A stretch of 64,000 bases of DNA from Streptomyces sp. IMTB 2501 (GCF_001953885.1 NZ_MQUS01000003.1:371948-435947); one strand, 5' to 3'. Counted from the first letter of the stretch, positions 54,993-63,494 are shown. Notes: generated from the sequence alone by a model not told the origin. Numbers and translations: made by a program.

Positions 54993-56095
54993 GTGACCCC
55001 ACCCCCGTCCGGCGACCGTACGCTCAGGTGCGCAGCCGATCTTCCCGAGGCATCGTTGACCGCGGACGCTCCCGCCCTCATACCCGCGCTGGCCGCAAAG
55101 GCCAGGACCGCCGCCCATCCGGGCCGCACCGGTGACGCCCACCGTGCCTGCGGTAGTACCTCTCTGGCCGACCGCCCCGACGCCACCGTCGTACGGCCCG
55201 GCGAAACCGTCGCAAAGGCCCACGCCCCCGGCACGGACCCCGCCGAGCTGACTCTCCGCCTGGCCATCGCCACTCGCCTCCCGGACGTCCTCCTGTCCCC
55301 GCTCACCCCGATACCCACCCCCGTGCACCACCGCTCGGTGACCTTCTGGCCGTACGGGGCTCCCGTCGACCCCGCCGCCCCGGACGCGGCCCCTTGGGAG
55401 GCCACCGCCACCCTCCTCGCCCGGCTGCACCGTACGGCCCCGCTCGACGGACTGCCCCCGATGCGCGGCTCCGCCAAAGCCGCCCGTGCCCTCGCCCGGC
55501 TGCACACGGCCCTGCGGTCCGGGCCCCATGCGGCGGCCGGCCCCGTCCTGCGGGCCTGGGCCGTCCTGCCCGCATGAGCCCGTGCGGAGGCCCCCATGCC
55601 CGGCACGCCCGCCCTCTGCCACGGCGACCTGCACCTCGGCCGGCTCGTCCGCCACCCCGCACCGGACGGCCCCTGGCGGCTGATCGACGTCGACGACCTG
55701 GGCACCGGCGTCCCGGCCTGGGACCTCGCCCGTCCCGCCGCCTGGTACGCCTGCGGTCTCCTCCCGCCGGACGAATGGACCCGTTTCCCCGGCGCGTACC
55801 AGCGGGCCGGCGGCCCGGCCGTCCCCGCGGCCGGCGACCCGTGGCCCGCCCTGGACGTCCCGGCACGCGCGCTGACCGTGCAGACGGCCGCCCTCGCCCT
55901 GGCCAAGGCGCTCGCGGCCGGGCGCCCGCTGGACGAGGTGGAACAGCGACTCGTCGACGCCTGTGCCCGAATGGCCCCGATTGCACACCGGTTGGCGCCC
56001 GAACACACGGGCTGGGCTGCAACCGGCCGGGAGTGGACGGAGTCTGTCCTGGACAAACGTGAAGCAGTGTCGAACGGCGAGGGGTTGAGCCGAGC
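54993..56095 (+). pseudogene. Aminoglycoside-phosphotransferase-family gene with in-frame stop
   Basis: One reading frame encodes an APH/ChoK-type small-molecule kinase interrupted by TGA at 55575-55577. Upstream lies the N-lobe and linker (about 194 residues, ending RAWAVLPA). Downstream in the same frame are ARAEAP and then the catalytic part: ALCHGDLHLGRLV (catalytic Asp loop), WRLIDVDDLGTGVPAWDLAR (metal-binding Asp) and helices. TGG or CGA to TGA would explain the lesion. After about 55985 the frame runs on past the usual family end into the next gene, so a C-terminal shift is also possible. Without readthrough no active enzyme is made. Confidence 0.75.
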
Positions 56096-56400
56096 ATGCA
56101 GTGTCCGAAGTGCCACGCGCCGATGCACAGTACAACCGCAGCGGCGTCCAGATCGAGCAGTGCAGCGGCTGTCGCGGCATCTTCCTCGACTACGGCGAGC
56201 TGGAGGCGCTGACCCAGCTGGAGGCCCAGTGGTCCCAGCCCGTCCCGCCGGCCCCGCCCGTCGCCCCGCAGCCGTACCCGGCCCCGCCCGCGCCCGCCTG
56301 GGGCGCCCCGCACGGCGGTCACCACGGCGGCCACGGGCACTACGGCCATCACGGTCACCACGGCCACGAGAGCTGGGCCCACATGCTCTTCTCCAGCTGA
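56096..56400 (+). pseudogene. zf-TFIIB-family gene with one-base frameshift
   Basis: ATG 56096 opens MQCPKCHAPMH, the first zinc pair of the zf-TFIIB family. The rest of the protein, YNRSGVQIEQCSGCRGIFLD (second zinc pair), LEALTQLEAQ, a Pro/Ala linker and a His/Gly-rich tail ending MLFSS, lies in another frame that joins at about 56129-56131. Loss of one base explains this. Alternatively translation starts at GTG 56101 in the second frame and makes a protein with one zinc pair. It could also be a sequencing error. The family's function is unknown. Confidence 0.7.
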
Positions 56401-56420
56401 GCAGGCTGGGCACACGAAGA

Positions 56421-56455
56421 AGCCCCCGGCCGTACGAGACGGCCGGGGGCTCTTT
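56421..56455 (+). terminator. Rho-independent terminator with T-rich tail
   Basis: AGCCCCCGGCCGT (56421-56433) pairs with ACGGCCGGGGGCT (56439-56451), followed by CTTTG. A perfect 13-base stem with a short loop after the zf-TFIIB gene, also separating it from the convergent tRNA genes. Confidence 0.8.
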
Positions 56456-56461
56456 GCTGTG

Positions 56462-56533
56462 TGGACGATACTGGGATTGAACCAGTGACCTCTTCCGTGT
56501 CAGGGAAGCGCTCTCCCGCTGAGCTAATCGTCC
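56462..56533 (-). tRNA. tRNA-Val (GAC)
   Basis: A full cloverleaf on the minus strand. The acceptor stem is GGACGAT/ATCGTCC, the anticodon stem CTTCC/GGAAG with loop CTGACAC (anticodon GAC), and the T-loop GGTTCAATCC. No encoded CCA. The mature sequence differs from that of the third copy nowhere that I could see. Confidence 0.95.
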
Positions 56534-56562
56534 GCAGACCGTGACCCTGGGGTCACAGTCAG

Positions 56563-56634
56563 TGCGCGATACTGGGATTGAACCAGTGACCTCTTCCGTG
56601 TCAGGGAAGCGCTCTCCCGCTGAGCTAATCGCGC
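56563..56634 (-). tRNA. tRNA-Val (GAC)
   Basis: The same body and anticodon GAC as the neighbouring copies, but with acceptor stem GCGCGAT/ATCGCGC. The compensatory changes keep pairing, so the gene is under selection. No encoded CCA. Confidence 0.95.
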
Positions 56635-56681
56635 GGGTGGGGACCTTCGAGAAGCCCCGTGGATCTTGCGAGAAGATCCAG

Positions 56682-56753
56682 TGGACGATACTGGGATTGA
56701 ACCAGTGACCTCTTCCGTGTCAGGGAAGCGCTCTCCCGCTGAGCTAATCGTCC
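56682..56753 (-). tRNA. tRNA-Val (GAC)
   Basis: The third valine tRNA of the cluster, with acceptor GGACGAT/ATCGTCC and anticodon GAC in CTGACAC. No encoded CCA. It is the nearest of the three to tRNA-Cys. Confidence 0.95.
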
Positions 56754-56754
56754 T

Positions 56755-56828
56755 TGGAGGTGGAGACGGGATTTGAACCCGTGTAGACGGCTTTGCAGGC
56801 CGTTGCCTCGCCTCTCGGCCACTCCACC
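56755..56828 (-). tRNA. tRNA-Cys (GCA)
   Basis: Cloverleaf with acceptor GGTGGAG/CTCCACC, anticodon stem ACGGC/GCCGT, loop CTGCAAA (anticodon GCA), discriminator U as expected for Cys, and an encoded CCA at 56755-56757. Confidence 0.95.
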
Positions 56829-56866
56829 AGGAGTGTAGGGGATCGGGATGACCCCTTCTTCCTTCG

Positions 56867-56939
56867 AGCGGACGACGAGGCTCGAACTCGCGACCTCAAC
56901 CTTGGCAAGGTTGCGCTCTACCAACTGAGCTACGTCCGC
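56867..56939 (-). tRNA. tRNA-Gly (GCC)
   Basis: Cloverleaf with acceptor GCGGACG/CGTCCGC (one adjacent wobble apart from these pairs), anticodon stem CAACC/GGTTG, loop TTGCCAA (anticodon GCC) and T-loop AGTTCGAGCC. It is the first gene of the minus-strand tRNA cluster. Confidence 0.95.
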
Positions 56940-57116
56940 TTGTCGTTTCGGTCCGCTTCCGCGTCCCGGCGACGTGTTGAACTCTAGCGGATTCCCGGGC
57001 CAGCACAAAAACACGTTTGCGCAGCGTGCTGCGCCGCGCCCGGCGGACGACGTGGTCAGGGCACCCTCGGGGTCACCCCGACGCCACCTTTCGGCCACCC
57101 GCCTAGACTCGACCAC

Positions 57117-58172
57117 GTGCTCCACCAGCCTCCTCTCCTCCCTCCTCTGGCCCGCTTCGGTGACCGCGTCGCCACCGGTCTCCTCGACGTCACCAGCGAC
57201 CCCGCCGCCCTGGACTCCACGGGCTTCTGGGCCGTCTGCGCGGACTTCGAGGGACGGCTGACCTGCGCCCGCTTCGCGGACGTACGCGAGGAGCCCGTGC
57301 CCATGCCGGTACCGGGCGACTGGCGCGGCCCGGCGGCGGGGGAGTGGACCTCCTCCCTGGACCGGGCCGCGTACACGGCGGCCGTGCGCCGCATCCGCGC
57401 GTACATCGCGGCCGGCGAGGTCTACCAGGCCAACCTCTGCCGGGTGCTCAGCGCGCCGGTCGCCCCGGACGCCGACGTGGACGCCCTGACCGCGCTGCTG
57501 GCCCGCGGCAACCCGGCGCCGTACGCCGGAACGATCCGGCTGCCGCAGCACGGCGTGGAGATCGCCACCGCCTCGCCCGAGCTGTTCCTGCGCCGGGACG
57601 GCCGGGTCGTGGACTCGGGGCCGATCAAGGGCACCGGACGCACCGAGGCGGACCTCCTGGAGAAGGACTACGCCGAGAACGTGATGATCGTGGATCTGGT
57701 CCGCAACGACCTCGGGCGTGTCAGTACGACCGGCAGCGTGACCGTCCCCGACCTGTGCGCCGTGGAGAAGCACCCGGGCCTGGTCCATCTGGTCTCCACG
57801 GTCCGCGGCGAGCTCGGGGACGGGGCGGGCTGGCCGGAGCTGCTCGCGGCCGCCTTCCCGCCCGGCTCGGTCACCGGCGCGCCGAAGTCCAGCGCCCTGC
57901 GGATCATCGAGTCCCTGGAGACCGCACCGCGCGGGCCCTACTGCGGCGGCATCGGCTGGGTCGACGCCGACCGGGGCGCCGGTGAGCTGGCCGTCGGCAT
58001 CCGGACCTTCTGGATCGACCGGGCCGAGGGCGTCCTGCGCTTCGGCACCGGCGCCGGCATCACCTGGGGGTCGGACCCCGAGGGGGAGTGGCGCGAGACC
58101 GAACTGAAGGCTTCCCGGCTGCTCGCGATAGCGTCGGGGGCGTACGAGGCGAGTGGAGGGGTGTTCGCATGA
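57117..58172 (+). CDS. pabB: Aminodeoxychorismate synthase component I
   Basis: A 351-residue chorismate-utilising enzyme of the PabB type, making 4-amino-4-deoxychorismate for folate (or antibiotic) synthesis with a PabA glutaminase. Signature blocks: RRIRAYIAAGEVYQANLCRV, TASPELFLRRDGRVVDSGPI then KGTGRTEADLLEKDYAENVM, MIVDLVRNDLGRV, and FPPGSVTGAPKSSALRIIES. The N-terminal part is short. GTG 57117 is the first good start. It overlaps pabC by four bases. No pabA is in the window. Confidence 0.9.
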   Translation: MLHQPPLLPPLARFGDRVATGLLDVTSDPAALDSTGFWAVCADFEGRLTCARFADVREEPVPMPVPGDWRGPAAGEWTSSLDRAAYTAAVRRIRAYIAAGEVYQANLCRVLSAPVAPDADVDALTALLARGNPAPYAGTIRLPQHGVEIATASPELFLRRDGRVVDSGPIKGTGRTEADLLEKDYAENVMIVDLVRNDLGRVSTTGSVTVPDLCAVEKHPGLVHLVSTVRGELGDGAGWPELLAAAFPPGSVTGAPKSSALRIIESLETAPRGPYCGGIGWVDADRGAGELAVGIRTFWIDRAEGVLRFGTGAGITWGSDPEGEWRETELKASRLLAIASGAYEASGGVFA

Positions 58173-58990
58173 GGATCTGGCTGGACGGCGGGCTGCGGGA
58201 CCTGGAGTCCGCCCGAGTCTCCGTCTTCGACCACGGGCTCACCGTCGGCGACGGCATCTTCGAGACGGTGAAGGCCGTCGACGGCAGGCCCTTCGCCCTC
58301 ACCCGGCACCTGGACCGGCTGACCCGTTCGGCCCGTGGCCTCGGCCTGCCCGACCCCGACCACGCCGAGGTCCGCGAGGCCTGCGCGGCGGTCCTGGAGG
58401 CGAACCCGATGCCCCTCGGCCGGCTCCGGATCACCTACACCGGCGGCCACGGCCCGCTCGGCTCCGACCGCGGCGAGCACGGCCCGACCCTCGTCGTCGC
58501 CGTCGGCGCGACCACCCGCCGTCCCGACACCACCGCCGTGATCACCGTCCCGTGGACCCGCAACGAGCGCGGCGCCCTCACCGGCCTGAAGACCACCTCG
58601 TACGCCGAGAACGTCGTCGCCCTGGCCCGCGCCCATGAACACGGGGCGTCCGAGGCGCTGTTCGGCAACACGGTCGGACAGCTCTGCGAGGGCACCGGGT
58701 CGAACGTTTTCGTCGTCCTGGACGGCGAGATCCACACCCCGCCCGTGGCCTCCGGCTGTCTCCCCGGCATCACCCGCGCGCTGGCCGTCGAGTGGACGGG
58801 CGCCAAGGAGACCGACCTGCCGCTGGACGTCCTGAGCCGCGCCGACGAGATCTTCCTCACCTCGACCCTCCGCGACGTCCAGGCCGTGCGCCGTGTCGAC
58901 GACCGCGAGCTGCCCGGCGCCCCCGGCCCGGCCACGGCCAAGGCGATGCGGATCTTCGACGAGCGGTCCGGGGAGGACCTGGATCCCTGA
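58169..58990 (+). CDS. pabC: Aminodeoxychorismate lyase (class IV PLP enzyme)
   Basis: A 273-residue class-IV aminotransferase-fold enzyme that should split aminodeoxychorismate to p-aminobenzoate and pyruvate. Features: FDHGLTVGDGIFETVKAVDG at the N-terminus, the PLP lysine in LTGLKTTSYAENVVALARA, EALFGNTVGQLCEGTGSNVF, and the C-terminal EIFLTSTLRDVQAV. ATG 58169 overlaps the pabB stop by four bases. The pairing with pabB supports PabC over the related branched-chain or D-amino-acid transaminases. Confidence 0.88.
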   Translation: MRIWLDGGLRDLESARVSVFDHGLTVGDGIFETVKAVDGRPFALTRHLDRLTRSARGLGLPDPDHAEVREACAAVLEANPMPLGRLRITYTGGHGPLGSDRGEHGPTLVVAVGATTRRPDTTAVITVPWTRNERGALTGLKTTSYAENVVALARAHEHGASEALFGNTVGQLCEGTGSNVFVVLDGEIHTPPVASGCLPGITRALAVEWTGAKETDLPLDVLSRADEIFLTSTLRDVQAVRRVDDRELPGAPGPATAKAMRIFDERSGEDLDP

Positions 58991-59069
58991 GCCGGGCCTG
59001 AGCCCTCCGGTGGCCGTGGCCCTGGAAAACGGGCTGACTCGGCGGTCAGCCATGGGTAGAACACCATTG

Positions 59070-59894
59070 ATGACCACGACCCTGCGGCCGCTAGAGCCGC
59101 TCCAGCGGAACCCCGACGGCACCCGTTCCCGCCGCTACCAGGTATGCGTGAACAGCCGTCCGGTCGGCGAGATCCACCTCGGCACCTCGCCGTCCTTCGG
59201 AGACTCGGTGGCATGCGTCGGCGACCTGCGGATAGCCGAGCCCGACCGGCGGCGCGGCCGGGGCACGGTGGCCGCGCTCGCCGCCGAGGAGGTTGCTCGG
59301 GGCTGGGGCTGTACGCAGATCGAGACGTCCGTCCCCGCCTCGGCGGACGTCGCCCTGCGGCTGTTCGGTGCCCTCGGCTACACGTTGCGCAGCCGCCGCA
59401 TGCAGAAGCGCCTCGGTACCACCCCGCCCGAGCTGCCGGCGGGCAGCAGCGCACGGCCCATGAGCGGAGCCGAGTTCGACGCCTGGGAGGAGCACGCGCG
59501 CGAGGACTACGCGCGCATGTGGATCGAACGCGGTGTCCCCGAGGCCGTGGCCCTCGCCAAGGCCCACAGCGACCACGCACAACTGCTGCCGCACGGGCTC
59601 GCGACCGACGGCATGCTCTTCAGCGTCCTGGAGCACGAAGGGGACCGGGTCGGCACGCTGTGGGTGGCCCTGCAGGACACCAGGGCGTTCGTGTTCGACG
59701 TCGAGACCGACGCCGCTCACCGCGGCCGGGGCCACGGGCGCACGCTCATGCTGCTCGCGGAGCGCCAGGCCATCGAGGCCGGCCGGCCGGTCCTCGGCCT
59801 CAACGTCCACGCGGGCAACACCGCGGCCGAGCGGCTGTACGAGTCACTCGGCTACGAGACGACGGAACGCTCCCTCTCCAAGCCCCTGCTCTAG
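59070..59894 (+). CDS. Tandem GNAT acetyltransferase
   Basis: A 274-residue protein with two GNAT-type halves. The first (to about 120) has IAEPDRRRGRGTVAALAAEE. The second has VETDAAHRGRGHGRTLMLLA and closes with LNVHAGNTAAERLYESLGYE. Two-domain GNATs include mycothiol synthase-like and MshD-like enzymes, but specific hallmarks are lacking, so the substrate is open. ATG 59070 is taken as the start; ATG 59052 is in frame. The open frame upstream of that shows no coding signal. Confidence 0.85.
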   Translation: MTTTLRPLEPLQRNPDGTRSRRYQVCVNSRPVGEIHLGTSPSFGDSVACVGDLRIAEPDRRRGRGTVAALAAEEVARGWGCTQIETSVPASADVALRLFGALGYTLRSRRMQKRLGTTPPELPAGSSARPMSGAEFDAWEEHAREDYARMWIERGVPEAVALAKAHSDHAQLLPHGLATDGMLFSVLEHEGDRVGTLWVALQDTRAFVFDVETDAAHRGRGHGRTLMLLAERQAIEAGRPVLGLNVHAGNTAAERLYESLGYETTERSLSKPLL

Positions 59895-59963
59895 GTCCTT
59901 GCCGTAGGCCCCCGCGGTATGTCGAGCCGCAGAGAAGGGGCCCCAGGGAGCCTGCTGTGGGGC

Positions 59964-60488
59964 TCAGGCTCCCTGGCCGCCCAGCAGCCGGTCGGCGATC
60001 TCCTCGATGCGCTCGCGCAGCCCCTCCTGGCTCTTGCCGCCGTCGAGGCGTTCGCCGCCGATGACGTACGTCGGGGTGCCGGTCACGCCGATCGCCTTGC
60101 CCTCGGCCTGGTCGGCGTCCACGATCAGGATGTGCCGGCCGTCGATCAGCGCGGTGTCGAACTCCTCGGCGTCCAGGCCGAGTTCACCGGCCACCTCGAC
60201 CAGGAAGGGTTCCCCCTTGCGGTCCAGCTCCTCGACCCGCTGCAGCACGGCCTCCACGTACGGCCAGCCCTTGCCCTGCTCCAGCGCCTCCTCGGCGGCC
60301 TGCGCGGCGGCGAAGGCGTGCTTGTGCTTCTCCAACGGGAAGTGCCGCAGCCGCAGCTCCAGCCGGTCGCCGTAGCGGGCGCGCAGGGCGCGGACGTCGT
60401 CCAGGGCGGTGCGGCAGTCGGGGCACTGCAGTTCGCACCAGACGTCGAGAACGAGGGCGTCGGTGCGCGCGGGGGAGGAGTCGCTCAT
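59964..60488 (-). CDS. DsbA-family thiol oxidoreductase-like protein
   Basis: A 174-residue thioredoxin-fold protein of the DsbA/FrnE type. The active site is WCELQCPDCRTALDDV (CPDC), a helical insert follows, and the cis-Pro loop is VTGTPTYVIGG. No signal peptide is seen, so it is cytoplasmic, unlike classical DsbA. That fits the FrnE/2-hydroxychromene-isomerase-like branch. It stands alone, convergent with the GNAT gene. Confidence 0.9.
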   Translation of the reverse strand: MSDSSPARTDALVLDVWCELQCPDCRTALDDVRALRARYGDRLELRLRHFPLEKHKHAFAAAQAAEEALEQGKGWPYVEAVLQRVEELDRKGEPFLVEVAGELGLDAEEFDTALIDGRHILIVDADQAEGKAIGVTGTPTYVIGGERLDGGKSQEGLRERIEEIADRLLGGQGA

Positions 60489-60782
60489 GCCACCCAGTCT
60501 TCCAGGCCGGACGCGGGCGACCCAATCGAGACGGTACGGCGCCTCGGCTCGGCTCGGTACGGCGGCCGTGCCCGGGGCGGTGGGCATGCGCGGGGGAGGT
60601 ACGGCACCGCACCGGCACTCCAGTAGGAGACGACCCGGAGATGTCCCTGATGTCCTGCGGGGGCGTGGCATCGCAGGTACGAGGCGGTGCAGGATGGAGG
60701 GGACGGAGGCGCTGTGCCGTGCCGGTGTGCCGCGTCCGCCGAGTTCCGCCTTCCACCCGACCGAGCCCGCCTGGAGGACCGG

Positions 60783-61223
60783 ATGATTGCCGAGACCGTC
60801 TGCTCCGCCGTGTCCGCGGCGGGCCTGGGCATCGCGGTGGTCACGGCCTACCGCAAGCGTTTCCTCGCGGCGACCCGCATCGCGGCCTACTCGCTGGTGC
60901 CGGTCGGCCTGGTGATGACCGGGGTCGTCGGCTGGCTCGCCGACACCGCCTTCAGCCCCACCGCCTGGGCGGGCTTCGGGTTGCTGGGCGCGGCCTGGCT
61001 CCTGTTCGCGGGCACCCGGGCGGTCGAACGCCGGCGCGGTGGCACCCGCGCCGAGCGCAGAGCGGCCCGCGGCGGCCAGACCGAGGCCGTGGCTCCGGGG
61101 GCCTCCGCACCCTCCCTCGGTGCGGGCAACCGGCCCGCGACCGGGTCTGCCGCCCCGCGCGCCACCGGCTCGACCGAGGACTTCAGCGACATCGAGGCGA
61201 TCCTCAAGAAGCACGGCATATGA
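60783..61223 (+). CDS. Small membrane protein with acidic C-terminus
   Basis: A 146-residue protein. Two to three membrane helices lie in the first 75 residues (AVSAAGLGIAVVTAY, IAAYSLVPVGLVMTGVVGWL, TAWAGFGLLGAAWLLFAG). A basic, disordered stretch follows, and a conserved-looking end is DFSDIEAILKKHGI. The family was not recognised; I believe it is conserved among Streptomyces. CTGGAGGACC before ATG 60783 gives a good ribosome site and rules out the longer in-frame starts. Confidence 0.8.
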   Translation: MIAETVCSAVSAAGLGIAVVTAYRKRFLAATRIAAYSLVPVGLVMTGVVGWLADTAFSPTAWAGFGLLGAAWLLFAGTRAVERRRGGTRAERRAARGGQTEAVAPGASAPSLGAGNRPATGSAAPRATGSTEDFSDIEAILKKHGI

Positions 61224-61342
61224 CGGCGGCTCGCGCCCGCGACGGTGGACCGACCTCACCGGACCCGTCGGACTGAAACGACACAGAGCGTCGTGCGCTC
61301 GTCCGGAACTGTTCACAACCCGAAGCAAGTCGGGCGAGACGG

Positions 61343-61372
61343 CGCGATATACGGCAACTCCCGCATATCGCG
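61343..61372. promoter_or_regulatory. Inverted repeat upstream of 49-codon gene
   Basis: CGCGATAT (61343-61350) and ATATCGCG (61365-61372) are perfect 8-base arms with 14 bases between. They lie about 50 bases before the small membrane-protein gene and are AT-rich relative to the surroundings, so they are a candidate operator. Confidence 0.45.
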
Positions 61373-61421
61373 GGTGTGTTGATCGCGGACAGGGCCTCAC
61401 CTGCGTCATGATCTCCGCGAG

Positions 61422-61571
61422 ATGCTGGACACAGAGAGCGAGGCCGCGCCGCCGAAGGACGAGCCGCGCGGGTGCCTCTTCGCCCTATCCCAGCCACCGC
61501 TGATGATCTTCCTTGCGGTGATCGGGTGTCTGCTCCTCATGGCTGCGCTGCACGACCTGCTGTTGCTGTGA
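61422..61571 (+). CDS. 49-residue membrane protein
   Basis: A short ORF reading MLDTESEAAPPKDEPRG, then CLFALSQPPLMIFLAVIGCL, and ending in a Leu-rich AALHDLLLLL. It has an acidic cytoplasmic-like head and one membrane helix with two Cys residues. Codon usage is typical of the host. It was too short for ordinary gene calling. The function is unknown. An inverted repeat lies upstream. Confidence 0.6.
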   Translation: MLDTESEAAPPKDEPRGCLFALSQPPLMIFLAVIGCLLLMAALHDLLLL

Positions 61572-62018
61572 GCCGTACACGTCCGTCCCGGCGCCACCCG
61601 CCGGGACCGACGTCGCCCGGGCCCACTCGAACCCTTTGAGCCCCGTCGGCGAACCCCGGAATCTCGGCGCCGAGCGACCAGCCCCGTCGGGCGACAGGCT
61701 CCTCGCCGGTCACCGCTCCCCACGGAGGGTCGCCGCGCGGTCGGGCCCGCAGGCCGACCAGTCCGCCACGTGATCGGCGTGTGGGGTCAGCCGGTGCGGT
61801 GATCGGCGCGCCAGCGGTCAGTCGGAAGTGTGATGGGCGCGGCTGCGGTCAGTCAGAACTGCGCTGGGCGCGCCGGCGATCAGTCAGGTGCGTGATGGCT
61901 GCGCGGCCGGTCAGATGCCGCGAGGCCAGCCGTCGCTTGACCGGTGAGCTCATACCGGTCGGCAGTCGCGTCGTTCGGTCAGTCCGTGCCGGTGCCGGCT
62001 GCAGACCGCCTCGGGCGG
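61572..62018. other. 447-base intergenic region with tandem repeats
   Basis: Apart from the 31-base repeat array described separately and degenerate GGTCAG continuations up to about 62019, nothing is recognised. There is no convincing ORF; those spanning it are antisense or out-of-bias frames. Confidence 0.5.
61785..61908. repeat. Four degenerate 31-bp tandem repeats
   Basis: Units start at 61785, 61816, 61847 and 61878, each beginning G(G/A)TCAG and containing a (T/C)GGGCGCG-like core. A weaker unit precedes (about 61754) and GGTCAG recurs after. The period of 31 is not a multiple of three, so it is not a coding repeat. It lies downstream of the CGNR gene. Confidence 0.7.
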
Positions 62019-62582
62019 TCAGCAGCCTGTGGCTTCCTTGCGGCGGGCACGGTAGGCGGCCACGTGGAGGCGGTTGCCGCAGGTGCGGCTGTCGCAGTAG
62101 CGGCGCGAGCGGTTGCGGGAGAGGTCGACGAAGGCGCGCCGGCAGTCCGGTGCCTCGCAGCGTCGCAGCCGCTCCTCCTCCCCGGCGACCACGAAGAAGG
62201 CCAGTGCCATCCCGCAGTCGGCGGCGAGATGGTCGGCCACCGAGGCGCCGGGTGCGAAGTAGTGCACATGCCAGTCGTACCCGTCGTGGTCCGTCAGGCG
62301 GGGGGTGGTGCCCGCCGCGGCGACCAGCTCGTTGATCAGCCCTGCGGCGCTGCGGGCGTCCGGGGCGGCGAAGATCGCCGCGAAACGCCCGCGGATCCTG
62401 CGCACCGCCGAGAGGTCGAAGTCCGACAGCACACCGACATCGCTGATCTCGTGGTTTCGTACGAAATCCGCGAGAGCCGGGACATCGGGCAGTCCGTCGG
62501 CCGCAGCGTCGTCCTCCGGTGCGGTGTTCACCAGATCCACCACGGCTTCGAGGGCGCACCGGGTGTCATGGGTGATCAGCAC
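62019..62582 (-). CDS. CGNR zinc-finger protein
   Basis: A 187-residue protein of the actinobacterial CGNR family (also called ABATE plus CGNR zinc ribbon). The N-terminal stress-related domain is followed by a C-terminal zinc site, CEAPDCRRAFVD...RRYCDSRTCGNRLHVAAYRA. It is probably a DNA-binding regulator. GTG 62582 follows GGGAGCG, four bases upstream. It lies upstream of the 31-base repeat array. Confidence 0.9.
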   Translation of the reverse strand: MLITHDTRCALEAVVDLVNTAPEDDAAADGLPDVPALADFVRNHEISDVGVLSDFDLSAVRRIRGRFAAIFAAPDARSAAGLINELVAAAGTTPRLTDHDGYDWHVHYFAPGASVADHLAADCGMALAFFVVAGEEERLRRCEAPDCRRAFVDLSRNRSRRYCDSRTCGNRLHVAAYRARRKEATGC

Positions 62583-62889
62583 GTTTCGCTCCCTGGCCTG
62601 AGGGTCGGGCCGACGCCCGCCGATGCTGGCCGATGGTAGCGACAACCCCGCCCACCGCACCGTGCCGTGCCCGACCTCGACTGCCCGTACAACGCCGCGA
62701 GGCCCATGGCGGTTCCCGCGCCGCGCCAGCGCACGGAGCATGCCGGCAGTGCGGAGTCGGGCGCGCACAGCTCGGCGCCGTCCCGTGAGACGTTCACGGT
62801 GACGGCGCCCGGCTGTGCCGTATGCGGTTGTCCTGGCCCGAGCCGTCTCCCCGAGTGGACGGCGCCGGGCTGCTTTCGATGGGCGCGAC
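62583..62889. other. 307-base region without a gene
   Basis: A direct repeat GACGGCGCC(C)GGCTG occurs twice (near 62798 and 62860). Otherwise nothing is recognised. The promoter of the CGNR gene must lie in its left part. Confidence 0.4.
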
Positions 62890-63303
62890 CTAGCTTTCCG
62901 CCAGGATGTGCGAGAGCTCCTGATCAAGATCGAAGTGGCGATGTTCCGTGCCGGGCGGCACGGCGGCGTCTGTTCGCTTCAGGAAGGACTCCAGGGCCCG
63001 CGCCGGGGCCTCAAGGAGGGCTTCCCCCTCCGGAGAGCTGAGGGCGATACACACGACGCCCTGACCATGACTGCGCGACGGCCAGACACGGACGTCGCCG
63101 GTGCCGGTGGGCCGGTGAAGCCCCTCGGCGAGGAGGTCGCGGGCGAACACCCACTCGACGGTCTCCTCGGCTCCGGTGTGGAAGGTGGCGTGCACGGCGT
63201 AGGGGTCGGCCGTGTCGTACCGCAGGCCTGCGGGGACAGGCAGGGAGGACTCGCTCGACACAACGAGGCGCAGGTGCAGCTCGCAGCTGACCGTGGTGTT
63301 CAT
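62890..63303 (-). CDS. ssgB: Sporulation/cell-division activator SsgB
   Basis: A 137-residue SsgA-like protein that recruits FtsZ to sporulation septa together with SsgA. The sequence reads MNTTVSCELHLRLVVSSESS, LRYDTADPYAVHATFHTG, EETVEWVFARDLLAEGL and GDVRVWPSRSHGQGVVCIAL, essentially identical to SsgB as I remember it from S. coelicolor. SsgB is the most conserved SALP. The gene is monocistronic, with a divergent membrane-protein gene upstream. Its presence marks the organism as a sporulating streptomycete. Confidence 0.96.
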   Translation of the reverse strand: MNTTVSCELHLRLVVSSESSLPVPAGLRYDTADPYAVHATFHTGAEETVEWVFARDLLAEGLHRPTGTGDVRVWPSRSHGQGVVCIALSSPEGEALLEAPARALESFLKRTDAAVPPGTEHRHFDLDQELSHILAES

Positions 63304-63494
63304 AAGCGCCAGGGCCTTTCGCTCAGTGTGCGCTCGGGGATTCGCACGTCGGCGAAATCGACATGCCACCTACGATGCCGTTGTAAACCCCTCTGAGGGT
63401 TTTGCGTGTCTTTACGTAACTCTTCCGGCGGAGAACTCGTACGGGATCTACGACCATTCCGGTGACTGGATTCACTCCGGCAGGGTTTGTCTGT

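Noticed and set aside
56462..56939. tRNA cluster as integration site of a genomic island
   Set aside because: No integrase, no duplicated tRNA 3' end at an island boundary, and flanking genes are core metabolism. The repeated tRNA-Val sequences are complete genes.
58893..59069. N-terminal extension of the tandem GNAT gene
   Set aside because: It overlaps pabC, lacks family similarity and has no ribosome site.
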